Origin: Actinomyces capricornis
Lineage (GTDB): Bacteria > Actinomycetota > Actinomycetes > Actinomycetales > Actinomycetaceae
Direction: 5' to 3'
Assembly: GCF_019974135.1 (NCBI RefSeq)
Contig: NZ_AP025017.1
Coordinates: 1,178,001 to 1,242,000 of the forward strand
Length of the DNA: 64,000 nt
Position numbers and translations under genes: made by a program. Position 1 is the stretch's first letter. Each line of letters starts with the position of its first letter. Positions 35,501-45,192 of this stretch are shown here, piece after piece. The notes beneath the pieces were generated by a model, which did no database searches, had not been told where the DNA came from, and was given only the letters and a program-made list of their open reading frames with translations.

Positions 35501-37915
35501 GTGAGTCCCCCCAAGCCCCGACGCCGGCGCACGCTGGTCCGCGCGACGGCCTATGCCCTCATCCTGCTGGTGGTGGTCGGCATGGTCCTGGGCGTGGCCG
35601 GCTCGGCGCTGGCCGGCCCGGCCGCACCCGCGAGCGCCGGCGGCCCGGCGGGTTCGGATCCCGCTGCGGGTGCGGACCCCGCTGCGGGCTCGGGTGCTCA
35701 CGGCGCTGCGGGTGCCCGCGCACCCGGCATGGGCCCGGCGCCCCAGGGGCCGCCCGCCTCCCCCAGTGGGAAGCCCACCCCGACGATCGTGCTGGCCACC
35801 TACAACCTCACCTGGTCCGACCTGGTGGCCCTGTCCCGCGAGCCCGATTCGGCCGAGGACGCGGCCACGGTCCTGGACTTCGCCCGGGCCAATGAGCCGG
35901 TCAACCTCGTCACCCGCAGCCTGGCGGGCAGGACGAGCCTGCAGGACGGGTGGACGACCCTGGGCGCGGGCACGCGCATGGGCTGGTACAGCCAGGGCGT
36001 GGAGCAGCGGCTCGCCCCCGCCGGGAGCACGGCGCCCGGCGCGCTGGCCCGGGCCCTGGAGGCCCGGGGGCTGAGCGCCAGCGCCATGCGCCAGAAGGCG
36101 TATCTGGCACTGGAGTCCCATCCCGAGCAGAACCAGCGATCGACCCTCACCCCGGATGCGGGTCCCAGTGCGCAGGAGGCCGTGCTCGCGGCCGACTCCG
36201 ACCTCACCCTCATCGACACCACCCTCCAGGAGGGCCGGATCGGCGATGCGGGCCAGCTGGCCTCCCTGGCGCAGGCGCTGCGGGCGGCCCTGGCGCGCGC
36301 CGACAGCCGCATCCTCCTGGTCTCCGTGGCCGACGACGAGGATCCCGGCCCGCAGATCGGGGTTCTTCCCGCCGGCACCGCCGGCGCGCGGGGGAGCCAG
36401 GGGGGCCTCCTCGTCGGGGGCTCCACCCACCGGCCGGGCCTGGTCCAGCTGACCGACCTGGCCCCGACCCTGGTGGAGTCCCTCACCGGCCGGGCGGCCT
36501 CCGGCTTCGAGGGGCATGCGCTCAGCCTGCCCCCGGAGCCGACGACGCTGCCCGACGCCTCCGGCCCGGGGGGCGCACCCGATGAGGCCGGGGTGGATCC
36601 GATGGCCGACCCGCGGCTGGGCCGGCTGCTCGATGACGCCATGCACGCCCGTGCCTCTCACACGACCGTCATCCCCTCCAGCGCGCTCCTGGTGACCGCC
36701 GCCCTGGCTCTGCTGGGCGGCGCGGCCCTGGCGCTGGGCAGGGCCGGGGAGACGAGCCGCCATCGGGCTCTGGTGTGGGTGCGGGCGGGGACGCTGGTGT
36801 CCGCCGCCCTGCCGGTGGGCGCACTGCTGTCCAACCTCCTGCCGTGGTGGCGCGCCGGCTCGCAGGACGGCGATGCCTCTGCCCTGACATTGCTGTCGAG
36901 CATCGGGGCCATTCTGGTCATGGGCATGGGGGTTCTCGGGCTCCTGGCGGTGGGTCTGCTGGGCCTGCGATCGCTGCTGCGGCGCCGCGGTCTGCGCAGT
37001 GGGGCCGCCGCGAGCGCCGCCCGTGGGATCAGCCGGCCCCTGGGCCTGGCCCTGGCGGCGGTGACCTGCCTGGGCTGGCTCATCGATGGCGCCACCGGCG
37101 CCCACCTGTCCTTCAATGGCGTCGTGGGGATGAACGCGGTGGTGGCCGGGCGCTTCTACGGGATCTCCAACACCGCCTTCGCCCTCGCCGGCGGGGCGCT
37201 GATGGTGCTCATCGCCGTCGTGGCCGATGAGGCCGGGCGCAGGCGCAGGATCCTGGCCCCGGTGGTGGTGGCGGTCCTGGGCGGGGTGGCGCTGGTGCTC
37301 GACGGCGCCCCCCAGTTGGGCGCGGATGTGGGCGGCGCCCTGACCCTGGTGCCGGCGCTCGTGGCGCTGACGGCGGTCCTCATGGGCCAGCGCCTGGACT
37401 GGCGGCGGTGGCTGGTGGTCGGTGCAGTGACCTGCGGGGCAGTCGCCGGCTTCGCGGCCCTGGACCTGGCGCGCCCCGACGGGCAGCGCACGCATCTGGG
37501 GCGCTTCGCCCAGCAGGTCCTCGACGGCTCGGCGCTGGCCACGCTCCTGCGCAAGGCCAGGGCGCTCGTGGGGCCCTTCCTGACCTATCCGCCGGCGCTA
37601 CTGGTTCTTCTCATCGCCCTGGCGGCCCTGGCGGCGGTGGCGCTGTGGATCGGCGTGCAGCGGCGGCAGTGGCGGGCCGGGACGAGCCGCTACGGGTGGC
37701 TGGTGCGGCATGTCGAGCTTCCGCCGCCGTGGTGGCCGGCGGCGCTGCGGGCCCTGGTGGTGCTCACGGCGGTGGCGGTCCTGGTCAACGACTCGGGGGT
37801 GATCATGGCCGGCTTCATCCTGGCGGCGGCCGCCCCCGCGGCGCTGGCCATCGCCCTGGCCCCACGCCGCAGCACGTCGTCTGCCGGGCCGAATGCCCCC
37901 GATCCGCACGCTTGA
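35501..37915 (+). CDS. Large multi-pass membrane protein with extracellular phosphatase-like domain
   Basis: An 804-residue protein. A helix at 12-38 is followed by a Gly/Ala/Pro-rich linker and an exported domain (about 88-385). That domain has VNLVTRSLAGRTSL, DSDLTLIDTTLQEG, LLVSVADDEDPG and the end HRPGLVQLTDLAPTLVESL. The last block resembles the alkaline-phosphatase/sulfatase superfamily, but the metal-binding residues were not found, so it may be inactive. About ten membrane helices fill residues 400-790, with FNGVVGMNAVVAGRFYGISNTAF as the most conserved-looking segment. Similar proteins occur in actinobacteria as conserved membrane proteins of unknown role, perhaps in envelope polymers. 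The GTG at 35501 fits the -10 box at 35489. Confidence 0.78.
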   Translation: MSPPKPRRRRTLVRATAYALILLVVVGMVLGVAGSALAGPAAPASAGGPAGSDPAAGADPAAGSGAHGAAGARAPGMGPAPQGPPASPSGKPTPTIVLATYNLTWSDLVALSREPDSAEDAATVLDFARANEPVNLVTRSLAGRTSLQDGWTTLGAGTRMGWYSQGVEQRLAPAGSTAPGALARALEARGLSASAMRQKAYLALESHPEQNQRSTLTPDAGPSAQEAVLAADSDLTLIDTTLQEGRIGDAGQLASLAQALRAALARADSRILLVSVADDEDPGPQIGVLPAGTAGARGSQGGLLVGGSTHRPGLVQLTDLAPTLVESLTGRAASGFEGHALSLPPEPTTLPDASGPGGAPDEAGVDPMADPRLGRLLDDAMHARASHTTVIPSSALLVTAALALLGGAALALGRAGETSRHRALVWVRAGTLVSAALPVGALLSNLLPWWRAGSQDGDASALTLLSSIGAILVMGMGVLGLLAVGLLGLRSLLRRRGLRSGAAASAARGISRPLGLALAAVTCLGWLIDGATGAHLSFNGVVGMNAVVAGRFYGISNTAFALAGGALMVLIAVVADEAGRRRRILAPVVVAVLGGVALVLDGAPQLGADVGGALTLVPALVALTAVLMGQRLDWRRWLVVGAVTCGAVAGFAALDLARPDGQRTHLGRFAQQVLDGSALATLLRKARALVGPFLTYPPALLVLLIALAALAAVALWIGVQRRQWRAGTSRYGWLVRHVELPPPWWPAALRALVVLTAVAVLVNDSGVIMAGFILAAAAPAALAIALAPRRSTSSAGPNAPDPHA

Positions 37916-38021
37916 GGATCACCATGATGCGGTGCGGGAGCGCCGAGCTGCTCCTGGGCGGCTGACGGCGGGGAGCGGGGCCCGCTGGCGGCCGGCGTCG
38001 ATCCGTCCCGATCGCGCCGGG

Positions 38022-38894
38022 CTAGTCGCCGGTGGAGGCGGTGGCCTCCTGGCGCTCCTGGGCGGGGGGCTGCGGGGCCTCAGCGGATCCTGTCGTCCCC
38101 GTGGCGGCCCAGGCCCGGTAGGCGTGGAAGGGGCTCTGCTCCTCGGCTGCCTTCTGGTAGCGGGAGGAGGCCACGTGCTGGCGGCGGAAGCGGCGGGCGG
38201 CGATGGCCCGCACGACGTCGCGGTACTGGGAGGCGCGGTGCATGATCCCGGCGCGGTCGTTGCCGGTGACCCGGTGGGTGATGTCGCAGGGGACCTCGAT
38301 GACGGCCAGTCCGCGGACCAGCACGTCCAGGGTCAGGCCCACCTCGACCCCCCAACCCTCGGCCAGGGGCATCGCGGCCTCGTAGGCCTCGCGTGTGAGG
38401 CATCGCTGCCCGGACAGGGGGGCCACGGGCTCCCAGCCGGTGGCCCTGGCGATGGCCCGCCGGGCGGCCCGCACCACGCGGCCGCGCCCACCGGCGCCGG
38501 CCTGCTTGGGCGGGACGGCGATGGCCATGTCGGCCACGCCGTCGACCACGGGCGGGACGAGCTCGGCGCAGGCGGCGGCGGAGTCGCCCAGGTCGGCGTC
38601 GATGAACAGCAGGAGGCGCGCGGGGCCGTCGACGTAGTCGCGCATGCCCACCACGCTGGCCCCGGTCTCCATGGCGGAGGCCTTGCCCCGGGTCACGGAG
38701 TGGCGCACGGTGACCGCCCCGGCGGCGCGGGCGTGGTCCTGGGTGCCGTCAGTGGATCCGTCGTCGACGACGACGACGAGATCGACCCGCGGTATGGAGC
38801 GGCAGGCGCGGACGGTGGCCGCTATGCGCTTGGCCTCATCCTTGGCCGGGATGACGACGGCGACGCGCTGGTCGGGGCGCTTAGCTGAGCTCAC
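38022..38894 (-). CDS. Family 2 glycosyltransferase
   Basis: A 290-residue GT-A enzyme. It has the nucleotide-sugar motifs VVIPAKDEAKRI, VVVDDGSTDGT, the K/N block VTRGKASAMETGA and the metal-binding DAD in LLFIDADLGDS; the acceptor region contains GQRCLTREAYEAA and GWGVEVGLTLDVL. No membrane helix is present, so it acts at the inner face of the membrane or in the cytoplasm. The match is to the polyprenyl-phosphate mannosyl/glucosyl and glucosyl-3-phosphoglycerate synthase group, without a safe choice between them. The GTG at 38894 has TACCCT six bases upstream. It converges with the large membrane protein gene, which might act on the same envelope pathway. Confidence 0.82.
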   Translation of the reverse strand: MSSAKRPDQRVAVVIPAKDEAKRIAATVRACRSIPRVDLVVVVDDGSTDGTQDHARAAGAVTVRHSVTRGKASAMETGASVVGMRDYVDGPARLLLFIDADLGDSAAACAELVPPVVDGVADMAIAVPPKQAGAGGRGRVVRAARRAIARATGWEPVAPLSGQRCLTREAYEAAMPLAEGWGVEVGLTLDVLVRGLAVIEVPCDITHRVTGNDRAGIMHRASQYRDVVRAIAARRFRRQHVASSRYQKAAEEQSPFHAYRAWAATGTTGSAEAPQPPAQERQEATASTGD

Positions 38895-38900
38895 GCCACC

Positions 38901-38906
38901 AGGGTA
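38901..38906 (-). promoter_or_regulatory. -10 box TACCCT of the glycosyltransferase gene
   Basis: TACCCT ends six bases before the GTG at 38894 on the minus strand. Confidence 0.5.
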
Positions 38907-39446
38907 GCCAGAGCAGGCGGGCTGAGCGCTACAAAATCATCACGCTGGCAGCAGTCACCGATCTGCAACCTTGCACCTATCAGCCATTTCCCAGGCTAAG
39001 TCCGAACTTCTACCAGCCCGTCGTCACGCCAGAAGAAATCTTCTGACCAGACGAAACGGCGTCATCACAACCATATGACAGATCGGGACCTAAGTCCCCG
39101 GGGAAACGTACATCGGTTGCAGAATCGGATTCTGTCGGCGTGTCGTCTCATAGCAGTGAGTTGCTTCACACACAGGTGTTCTTTCTCGTGGCACCCTGGG
39201 ATCAGGGACCCGTCAACGGCGCCGGGTTCCGCCGACCCGCTCAGGCACTGCGCGCCGGGCTCCCCGCCTCTCGACCGCCCCCGCCGCTGCTCCTGCCACG
39301 CGGCACCCGGGTGGGTCAGGGCCGATCAGGGCGCCCGCCCCGCGCAGCCCCGAGCGGGTCGGCGTCATTGCACGACCGCTGGTCGTCGCGCAGCGGCCCG
39401 CTCGGGAACGCCCCGGCCAGTGGCGGCCCGGCCGCCACCGCCGCGC
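38907..39446. other. Gap without a gene (540 bp), AT-richer in its first third
   Basis: The segment 38930-39180 is lower in GC and has no coding character; the rest is GC-rich. A plus-strand frame that starts at 39075 runs on as a shadow of the peptidase gene. No riboswitch or tRNA pattern was recognised. Confidence 0.45.
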
Positions 39447-41333
39447 TCACAGGCTGCGCTCGAGCAGATCCAGGCCCAGGGAGCCCAGGGCGATGCTGCG
39501 GTTGTGGAAGTCGCGCAGTTCCGCACGCCCCCAGGGGCGCCCCTCGGACAGGGCCCGCGCCTCGGCGGCGCGCCTGCCTGCCAGCCAGACCCGCTCCCCC
39601 AGGACGTAGGACAGGGCCTGAGCGGGCCAGCCCAGCTGCCGGGCGACCTCGAAGCGCAGGAAGCCCTCGGAGATCACGGTGTGGTGGCGCAGCAGGGCGG
39701 TCACGGTAGCGCGGTCCCAGGCCCCCGAGGCCCCGGGCAGCGCGGCGACGTGGGCGGGCACGGACAGGTGGGAGTGCACCCCCAGGTCGACCAGTGTGCG
39801 GGCCAGGCGCCAGCGGCGGGCCGCCAGCCACCCGAAGTGGTCGGCGGGGGCGCTCAGCAGCCCCATCTCACGCCCGAGGGACTCCCCGTACAGGGCCCAG
39901 CCCTCGTTGCAGCCCGGGACCCGCCCCAGGTGGCGCTGCCAGGGGCTCAGGCGGGAGTCGGCGGCGTGCCAGCCGGAGTGGGCGTGGTGGCCGGGGACGG
40001 TCTCGTGCAGGACGGTGGTGCGCTCGGCCCACGGCCACATCACCTCATCGCCCTGGGCCGGGGAGCGCAGCATCGTGCCGGGCCGGTGCCTGCCGCTGAC
40101 CTCCCCGGGCTCCTCGTAGTGGACGCCGCCCCCGGGCTCGCCCAGGCGCACCACGGGGCGCCCCAGCACATCGGGCGGGTCCAGGATGGTGCCGACCACG
40201 GCGTCCCAGGCCTGATCGGCGGTCTGCTGGGCCCAGGCGATGTAGTCCTGGGGGCTCAGCCCCTGGGAGGGGTCGGAGCGCAGGTGGGCGTCCAGGTCGG
40301 CGGCCACCGCCCCGGGGCTCAGGAGGTCGGCCGCCACGGCGTCCTGCTCGGCGATGACCTCCTCCAGCTCCTGTTCGGCCCAGGCGTAGGTCTCCTCGGG
40401 GTCGACCTGGGTGCCCAGCAGTCGCCGCATCCACAGGGCGTGGCGCTGGGGGCCCACGCCCTCGGCCCTCGGGGCGCGGGGGCCGAGGTTGGCGCGCAGG
40501 TGGTCGGCGAAGTCGGTGATGGCCCTCCGGGCGAGGGCCTCGGCGTCCTGGATCCCCACGCGCAGCGTGGCCGGCAGGTCCTCGGGCGGGTGCCACCAGG
40601 TGCCCTCAGCGAGGTCGCGGGCCTGCCCGACCACGACGTCGACCTGGCTGAGCGGGGCGATGGCGCCCTGGGCGGCGGAGGCATCGAGGGAGGCACTCAG
40701 GCCCTCCAGGGTGGAGGGCAGGGCCTCGAGGCGGATGCGGTGCAGGTTCCAGGCGTCCTCCCACTTGGCCTCGGCCTCGGCCAGGTCGGCCTCCTCGGCG
40801 CCGCCGGGCTCGGGGGCGAGCCTGGGGGAGGTCAGCTCCTCGCGGATCCGCTGGAATGGCGAGGCCAGGGAGCCCAGGCTGCCGCCCTCCTCGCCGGAGT
40901 CGATGAGGTCGATGGAGGAGGCGAGCCGGTCCAGCAGCTGGTCGCGCAGGAGCCGATCGGAGGGGTCGAGGCCCTCGGTGACCGCCTCGACCCGCCCGCG
41001 CAGGCTGCGCTCGGAGGCCAAACGGGAGGCCAGGGCCTCGGGGGAGAAGTCGGGGAGGATGGCGTGGCCGGGCATGCCGGTGGCGGCGGCGGCCCGGGGG
41101 TCGTGCGCGGACAGGAGCCGGGCGTACTCATCAGCCAGATCGCGCAGGGTCTTGGCGGGCGGCCCTGATGCGGGGGGCGCCCCGGGTGGGGGGACGCCGG
41201 AGGCAGCAGGAGAGGGGGTGAGCAGTGGGCCGCCCCGGGCGGGCCGGGCCGGCGTGGGTGGGGCCGCCTCCCGGCCGGGGCGGGCGCCGTGGGTGCTGCG
41301 CGACGACGGCTCGGGCGACTCGTGACTGGGCAT
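39447..41333 (-). CDS. DUF885-family metallopeptidase-like protein
   Basis: A 628-residue protein of the DUF885 family. It has the zinc-peptidase-like block TVLHETVPGHHAHSGW (HExPGHH) and downstream NEGWALYGESLGREMG, where the Glu would be the third ligand. The N-terminal 70 residues are Pro/Ala/Ser-rich; no signal peptide is seen. Long helices follow (for example EEADLAEAEAKWEDAWNLHR). Some family members are secreted peptidases, but here a cytoplasmic enzyme is likely. The ATG at 41333 has GAGGAGAG upstream and lies 10 bases after the amidohydrolase stop codon, so both form one operon, probably for breakdown of a peptide-like or amide substrate. Confidence 0.83.
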   Translation of the reverse strand: MPSHESPEPSSRSTHGARPGREAAPPTPARPARGGPLLTPSPAASGVPPPGAPPASGPPAKTLRDLADEYARLLSAHDPRAAAATGMPGHAILPDFSPEALASRLASERSLRGRVEAVTEGLDPSDRLLRDQLLDRLASSIDLIDSGEEGGSLGSLASPFQRIREELTSPRLAPEPGGAEEADLAEAEAKWEDAWNLHRIRLEALPSTLEGLSASLDASAAQGAIAPLSQVDVVVGQARDLAEGTWWHPPEDLPATLRVGIQDAEALARRAITDFADHLRANLGPRAPRAEGVGPQRHALWMRRLLGTQVDPEETYAWAEQELEEVIAEQDAVAADLLSPGAVAADLDAHLRSDPSQGLSPQDYIAWAQQTADQAWDAVVGTILDPPDVLGRPVVRLGEPGGGVHYEEPGEVSGRHRPGTMLRSPAQGDEVMWPWAERTTVLHETVPGHHAHSGWHAADSRLSPWQRHLGRVPGCNEGWALYGESLGREMGLLSAPADHFGWLAARRWRLARTLVDLGVHSHLSVPAHVAALPGASGAWDRATVTALLRHHTVISEGFLRFEVARQLGWPAQALSYVLGERVWLAGRRAAEARALSEGRPWGRAELRDFHNRSIALGSLGLDLLERSL

Positions 41334-41343
41334 CGTGCTCTCC

Positions 41344-42768
41344 TCACACATCCGGGTGGGTGGCGGCGCGCTCGACGCCGGCTCGGTGGGCGGCCAGGAT
41401 CCCGGCGGGTCCGGGGTCCAGGGCGTGGTCGGGGTCCTGGCCCGGGGCGGGCCATCGGCGCCGCTGCAGGCCGGGGACGGCGTCGGGGATGAACTCCCGG
41501 CCGCGCGTGGCCACCAGGCGCAGGTCGCGCAGGGCGGCCAGGTCCGTGCGCGGGTCGCCGGCCACGGCGATGAGGTCGGCGTCGTAGCCCGGGGCCAGGA
41601 CCCCCGTGACCCCGGCCAGGCCGATGGCGGCGGCGGCCCGGGAGGTCGCGGCCAGGATCACCTCGTGGCGGGGCAGGCCCATGGCCTCCAGGGCCTCCAG
41701 GCCGCCGACGTAGGCGCGGTTGGCGACCTGGGGGATGCCGGCGTCGTGCCCGGCGACGATGCGCACGCCGCGCTCCCACAGGGCGCGCACGGGTGGGGCG
41801 AAGGAGTCGTCGCGGGCCACCATGGCGGGGATGTCGGCGGTGATCGTGCAGTCCACGTAGATGCCGGCCTGGGCGATGCGGTCGGCCAGGGCGGCGTCGA
41901 GCTCGGTGCGGCCCCGGGCGGAGACGAAGGAGGCGTGGGCGAGGTAGTCCACGCCCGCGGCCACCGCCCGCTCGATGCCCTGGGTGCCGTGGGCGTGGGC
42001 GGCGCACAGGTGGCCCAGGCGGTGGGCCTCGGTGGCGATGAGGGCGATCTCCTCGGTGGTGAACTGGGCGTTCCAGGGCACGGAGGCGTCGGTGGTGAAG
42101 CCGCCTGTGGCCATGACCTTGATGGTGTCGACCCCGCGCTTGTGGTGCTCGCGCACGCTGCGCCGGATGCTGTCGGGGCCGTCGACCTCGCTTCCGGCGT
42201 GCCAGGAGTGCCCGCCGGTGGTGGTGATCTGGGGGCCGCTGGCGCGCACGCGGGGGCCGCGCAGCTCCCCTTGGGCGATGGCGTCGCGCAGGGCGACGTC
42301 CACGTAGTGGCGGGCGCCCAGGCTCTGGACGGAGGTGACGCCGACGCTGAGCAGCTCACGGGCGCTGCGGGCAGCGTTGAGGCTGAGGCGGGCGATCTCC
42401 TGGGGCCCGTAGTCGGGGTACTCCACATCCGTGCCGGAGGTGGCCAGGTGGGCGTGGGTCTCGATGAGGCCGGGCATGAGGGTGCTGCCGGGCAGATCGA
42501 CCCTGGTGGGGGGCGCGCCGGCGGGCGCGGCGGCCTCGAGCTCGGGCACGGGGCCGACGGCGGCGATGGTGGCGTCCAGGAGCAGGATGCCGACGCCGTG
42601 GAGGGGGTCGGTGAGGGCCTCGAGTCCCGCCTCGCCGCCCCTGGGGTCCCGGCGGCCGGTGAGCACGCGGTCGGCCGTGACAATGGCGGTCCCGGTTCCG
42701 GACAGGCGCTCCCTGCCCGGGGTGGGCGGGGTGATCCAGGAGGTGCTCGGGTCCGGGGACGGGTTCAT
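41344..42768 (-). CDS. Amidohydrolase-family metal-dependent hydrolase
   Basis: A 474-residue TIM-barrel hydrolase. The metal ligands are visible: HAH in PGLIETHAHL, the carboxylated lysine in TIKVMATGG, histidines in AAHAHG and YLAHASF, and the aspartate in RIVAGHDAG. This set of motifs is that of the imidazolonepropionase-like/Xaa-Pro dipeptidase branch. These act on cyclic amides, dipeptides or similar compounds, so the substrate is open. The C-terminal 45 residues form the second half of the small beta domain and a tail. The ATG at 42768 has GGAAGG upstream. The gene is followed after 10 bases by the DUF885 gene. Confidence 0.86.
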   Translation of the reverse strand: MNPSPDPSTSWITPPTPGRERLSGTGTAIVTADRVLTGRRDPRGGEAGLEALTDPLHGVGILLLDATIAAVGPVPELEAAAPAGAPPTRVDLPGSTLMPGLIETHAHLATSGTDVEYPDYGPQEIARLSLNAARSARELLSVGVTSVQSLGARHYVDVALRDAIAQGELRGPRVRASGPQITTTGGHSWHAGSEVDGPDSIRRSVREHHKRGVDTIKVMATGGFTTDASVPWNAQFTTEEIALIATEAHRLGHLCAAHAHGTQGIERAVAAGVDYLAHASFVSARGRTELDAALADRIAQAGIYVDCTITADIPAMVARDDSFAPPVRALWERGVRIVAGHDAGIPQVANRAYVGGLEALEAMGLPRHEVILAATSRAAAAIGLAGVTGVLAPGYDADLIAVAGDPRTDLAALRDLRLVATRGREFIPDAVPGLQRRRWPAPGQDPDHALDPGPAGILAAHRAGVERAATHPDV

Positions 42769-43017
42769 GGTGGCCTTCCGAGCCTCACCAGCGGCGCTGC
42801 TCTGGGGGTCGAGGGGGCTGGTGGACTGGGGCTGAGGCCCTGATCACCCCAGCCTGCCAGGCTCGCGACGCAGGGTCCAGGCCTTTCCCGAAAGTCCCCG
42901 AAGTTCTCAGCCTGCGAGCAGGCGGTCGGGGCGCCTCGTCTCAGCCAGGGGTGGGCGGGGTCGGGCAGGGCCTGGTGCCCCGCTCCCACCCGCGAAGGGT
43001 TGATGGCGGTCCACCGG

Positions 43018-44439
43018 TCAGGATCCTGTGGCCCGATAGGCGGTGATCGTGCCGTTATCGGAGTGGACGAGGAGGCGGTCGTCTCCCCAGTGGAGGTAGC
43101 TCCCGTAATCGCCCAGGGGGATGGGCTCGGAGGCACGGCCCGTCGTCATCTCCACCAGGTGCAGGTCCTTCTTCCCGATCTCACCGGAGTGGAAGGTGGC
43201 GATATCACCACCGTCGCCCGAGTGGTAGACGGCCTGGATGGGGGAGGTCGCGCCGCAGGATCCGCGCTCGTCATCAGTGATGGAGTTGTCGGGACCGAGC
43301 GTGACCTCCTTGTCCTGGACCAGGATGGTCTGGCAATCGGGGTCCTGCGTATCCACGGAGTAGGTGGCGGGAGCCCATGAGGTGTCACCGTCCTGGAACC
43401 ATTTCTTGCTCTCTGCGACGGTGAAGGGCTCGGGCGACCAGGGGAAGGTGGTGACATCTGGGAGCGAGGAGGAGAAGGTCTCCTGAGGAGCGCCGTTGGG
43501 CTCATAGATGCCGACGGTGGACGCGGCGCCGCGGGAGCCCGTCCCATAGATGAGCCACCCGTCGGCGAGCGGGTAGGGCGACATGCTCGTCCCCTCAGTA
43601 TCGAGCGGGTGGGAGTCCCCGCTGCCCAGATCAATAGTGAAGTGCTCGGTGTCCTTTACCCGGCTATCGGTGGTTGAGGCCAGGATGTAGTTGCCCACCT
43701 TCGTGCCGATATGGGCCCTCACGGGCGCGTTGGCTTGGATGGTGGTCTCCCACTTCTTGTCCGTGGGGGAGGCCCACAGGGTGCAGGTGGTCTCCTGACA
43801 GGCGATCGCACCGTCCTGGCTGGCAGTGACCTCCGCTGTAGCGTCCCAGGGCGCGTCGGTGCGCTCGGCGGTCTCGACGTCGATGAGGGAGTCCCCGACG
43901 ATGAGCCAGTTGCCCCACTCGGGCAACCAGGGCAATGAGACGTCGAACTCCTCCTCCCAGATGAGCTCGGGCGTATCGCGCTCCAGGCTGTAGACCGAGA
44001 TGGTGGAGGCGTCCGGACCGCTGTTGGTGCGCACGAGCCGACCGCCGACCATGTCGACGGAGATGTCGCCGCCGAGGCCGGAGGGGGGATCCAGGGTCCA
44101 GGTCTGCTCGAATCCGTCCAGCCATGCGGCTGACCAGTCGGCGCCGGAGTCTCCCGCGCCCCCTGCGTGACGGGCGCGCAGGACGAAGAAGGTGGTTGCA
44201 CCGCCGACCGCTAGAACGAGGGCGAGGACGAGAGTGACGATCAGGGCGGTCCGCTTCCTCCTGGGCTGCTGAGGCGCGACGGGCCATCCCGCGGGTTGGG
44301 GGTACTGCGCGCCGTGCGGGTACTGGGCATTCGAGGGATGCTGGTGCTGGGCCTGGTACTGGGCGGGGTAGCCCTGATGCGGGGCCTGTTGCTGCCAGTT
44401 GCCGGATGGAGCCTGGTGGGGGTGGTTGGGAACGCTCAT
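43018..44439 (-). CDS. Membrane-anchored extracellular protein with beta-propeller-like repeats
   Basis: A 473-residue protein. The first 60 residues are Gln/Pro/His/Tyr-rich (many QYPH- and QAPHQ-type units) and cytoplasmic; a single membrane helix (about 63-86, ALIVTLVLALVLAVGG) follows. The outer domain of about 380 residues is rich in Trp, Asp and Gly strands such as WLIVGDSLIDVETAERT, GWLIYGTGSRG and RLLVHSDNGTITAY, like PQQ/WD-type propeller blades. The layout is common for actinobacterial surface sensors or scaffolds. I do not recognise a catalytic site. Start at 44439 or the in-frame ATG at 44457; neither has a strong site. It stands alone. Confidence 0.7.
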   Translation of the reverse strand: MSVPNHPHQAPSGNWQQQAPHQGYPAQYQAQHQHPSNAQYPHGAQYPQPAGWPVAPQQPRRKRTALIVTLVLALVLAVGGATTFFVLRARHAGGAGDSGADWSAAWLDGFEQTWTLDPPSGLGGDISVDMVGGRLVRTNSGPDASTISVYSLERDTPELIWEEEFDVSLPWLPEWGNWLIVGDSLIDVETAERTDAPWDATAEVTASQDGAIACQETTCTLWASPTDKKWETTIQANAPVRAHIGTKVGNYILASTTDSRVKDTEHFTIDLGSGDSHPLDTEGTSMSPYPLADGWLIYGTGSRGAASTVGIYEPNGAPQETFSSSLPDVTTFPWSPEPFTVAESKKWFQDGDTSWAPATYSVDTQDPDCQTILVQDKEVTLGPDNSITDDERGSCGATSPIQAVYHSGDGGDIATFHSGEIGKKDLHLVEMTTGRASEPIPLGDYGSYLHWGDDRLLVHSDNGTITAYRATGS

Positions 44440-45175
44440 ACGCCGAGCATGGCACATGGGGGTGACGCATAGGCTGGGAGCAGGCCCGGGTGGGCAGGTG
44501 CGGTAGCGGCCAGAGGCCCTCCTGCCGGACGCCGAGCGGCGGCATGCGCACCCGTCTCGGATTTACAGGGGTCGCCCGCAGCTCGCCGGGCCCGTCGGCG
44601 CCCTGAACGCCCACCCCTTCTCGAGTACGGACAATCGCCGCGCCACCCCACCGCCCTCACGCGCTCATACATGGCGATCCCCGAAGTAGGGTGCCATGCG
44701 ATTGGACGTCACTTCGCGACAACGGCGTCACTTGGCGACTTGGACGACACCTACAAGGGCCGTCCAAGTCGCCAAGTGACGCCCTTTCCGCTAAACGATG
44801 CCCAACGTGACTCCCGGGACCATCTCGAGCCTCTGGCCCTCCCGAAGGGCACGCACCCCCTGGCTCCCCGCCCCGGCACAGCCAACCGCTCGGCACGTCG
44901 GGCAGACGACCTGATAACCCAGCGTGCCGAGCAGGCATCCAGGGGTGGAGCATACGAGCCTGCGGATACGAGAGAGCTTCAGCCACATGGCAGAGCGATG
45001 CACTCTTCGTTCCATAACGACCCCCCCAGCCCCGACTGACAAGATCGAACATCAGGCGAACCAGTGATATCGTGACCCAATGCGGAGACGTGAGGCACAC
45101 CAAGGCTTACAGGTAAGATGATCCCACAACCCCATAACGACCTTCAAATACCCTCGGCGAACATGCAGAACATAT
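44440..45175. other. Gap without a gene, holds palindromic repeat copy 2
   Basis: GC-rich until about 44.9 kb, then AT-richer towards the HNH gene, as expected at the border of inserted DNA. Short frames here follow the palindrome and are not coding. Confidence 0.5.
44704..44844. repeat. Long palindromic repeat, copy 2
   Basis: The core hairpin has perfect 23-base arms at 44724-44746 and 44761-44783 around a 14-base loop. Flanks match copy 1 at 35262-35404, including ACGCCCAACGTGA-like sequence after the right arm. Confidence 0.9.
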
Positions 45176-45192
45176 AGAGGAGTACAGCCCCC

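Noticed and set aside
38907..39180. Possible riboswitch in the AT-richer gap before the glycosyltransferase
   Set aside because: No conserved box of cobalamin, TPP or SAM riboswitches could be matched, and no downstream gene is in the right orientation.
39075..41168. Long plus-strand frame of 697 codons opposite the DUF885 gene
   Set aside because: It is a GC-driven shadow: Gly/Gln/His-rich, no family motif, while the opposite strand has a full metallopeptidase signature.
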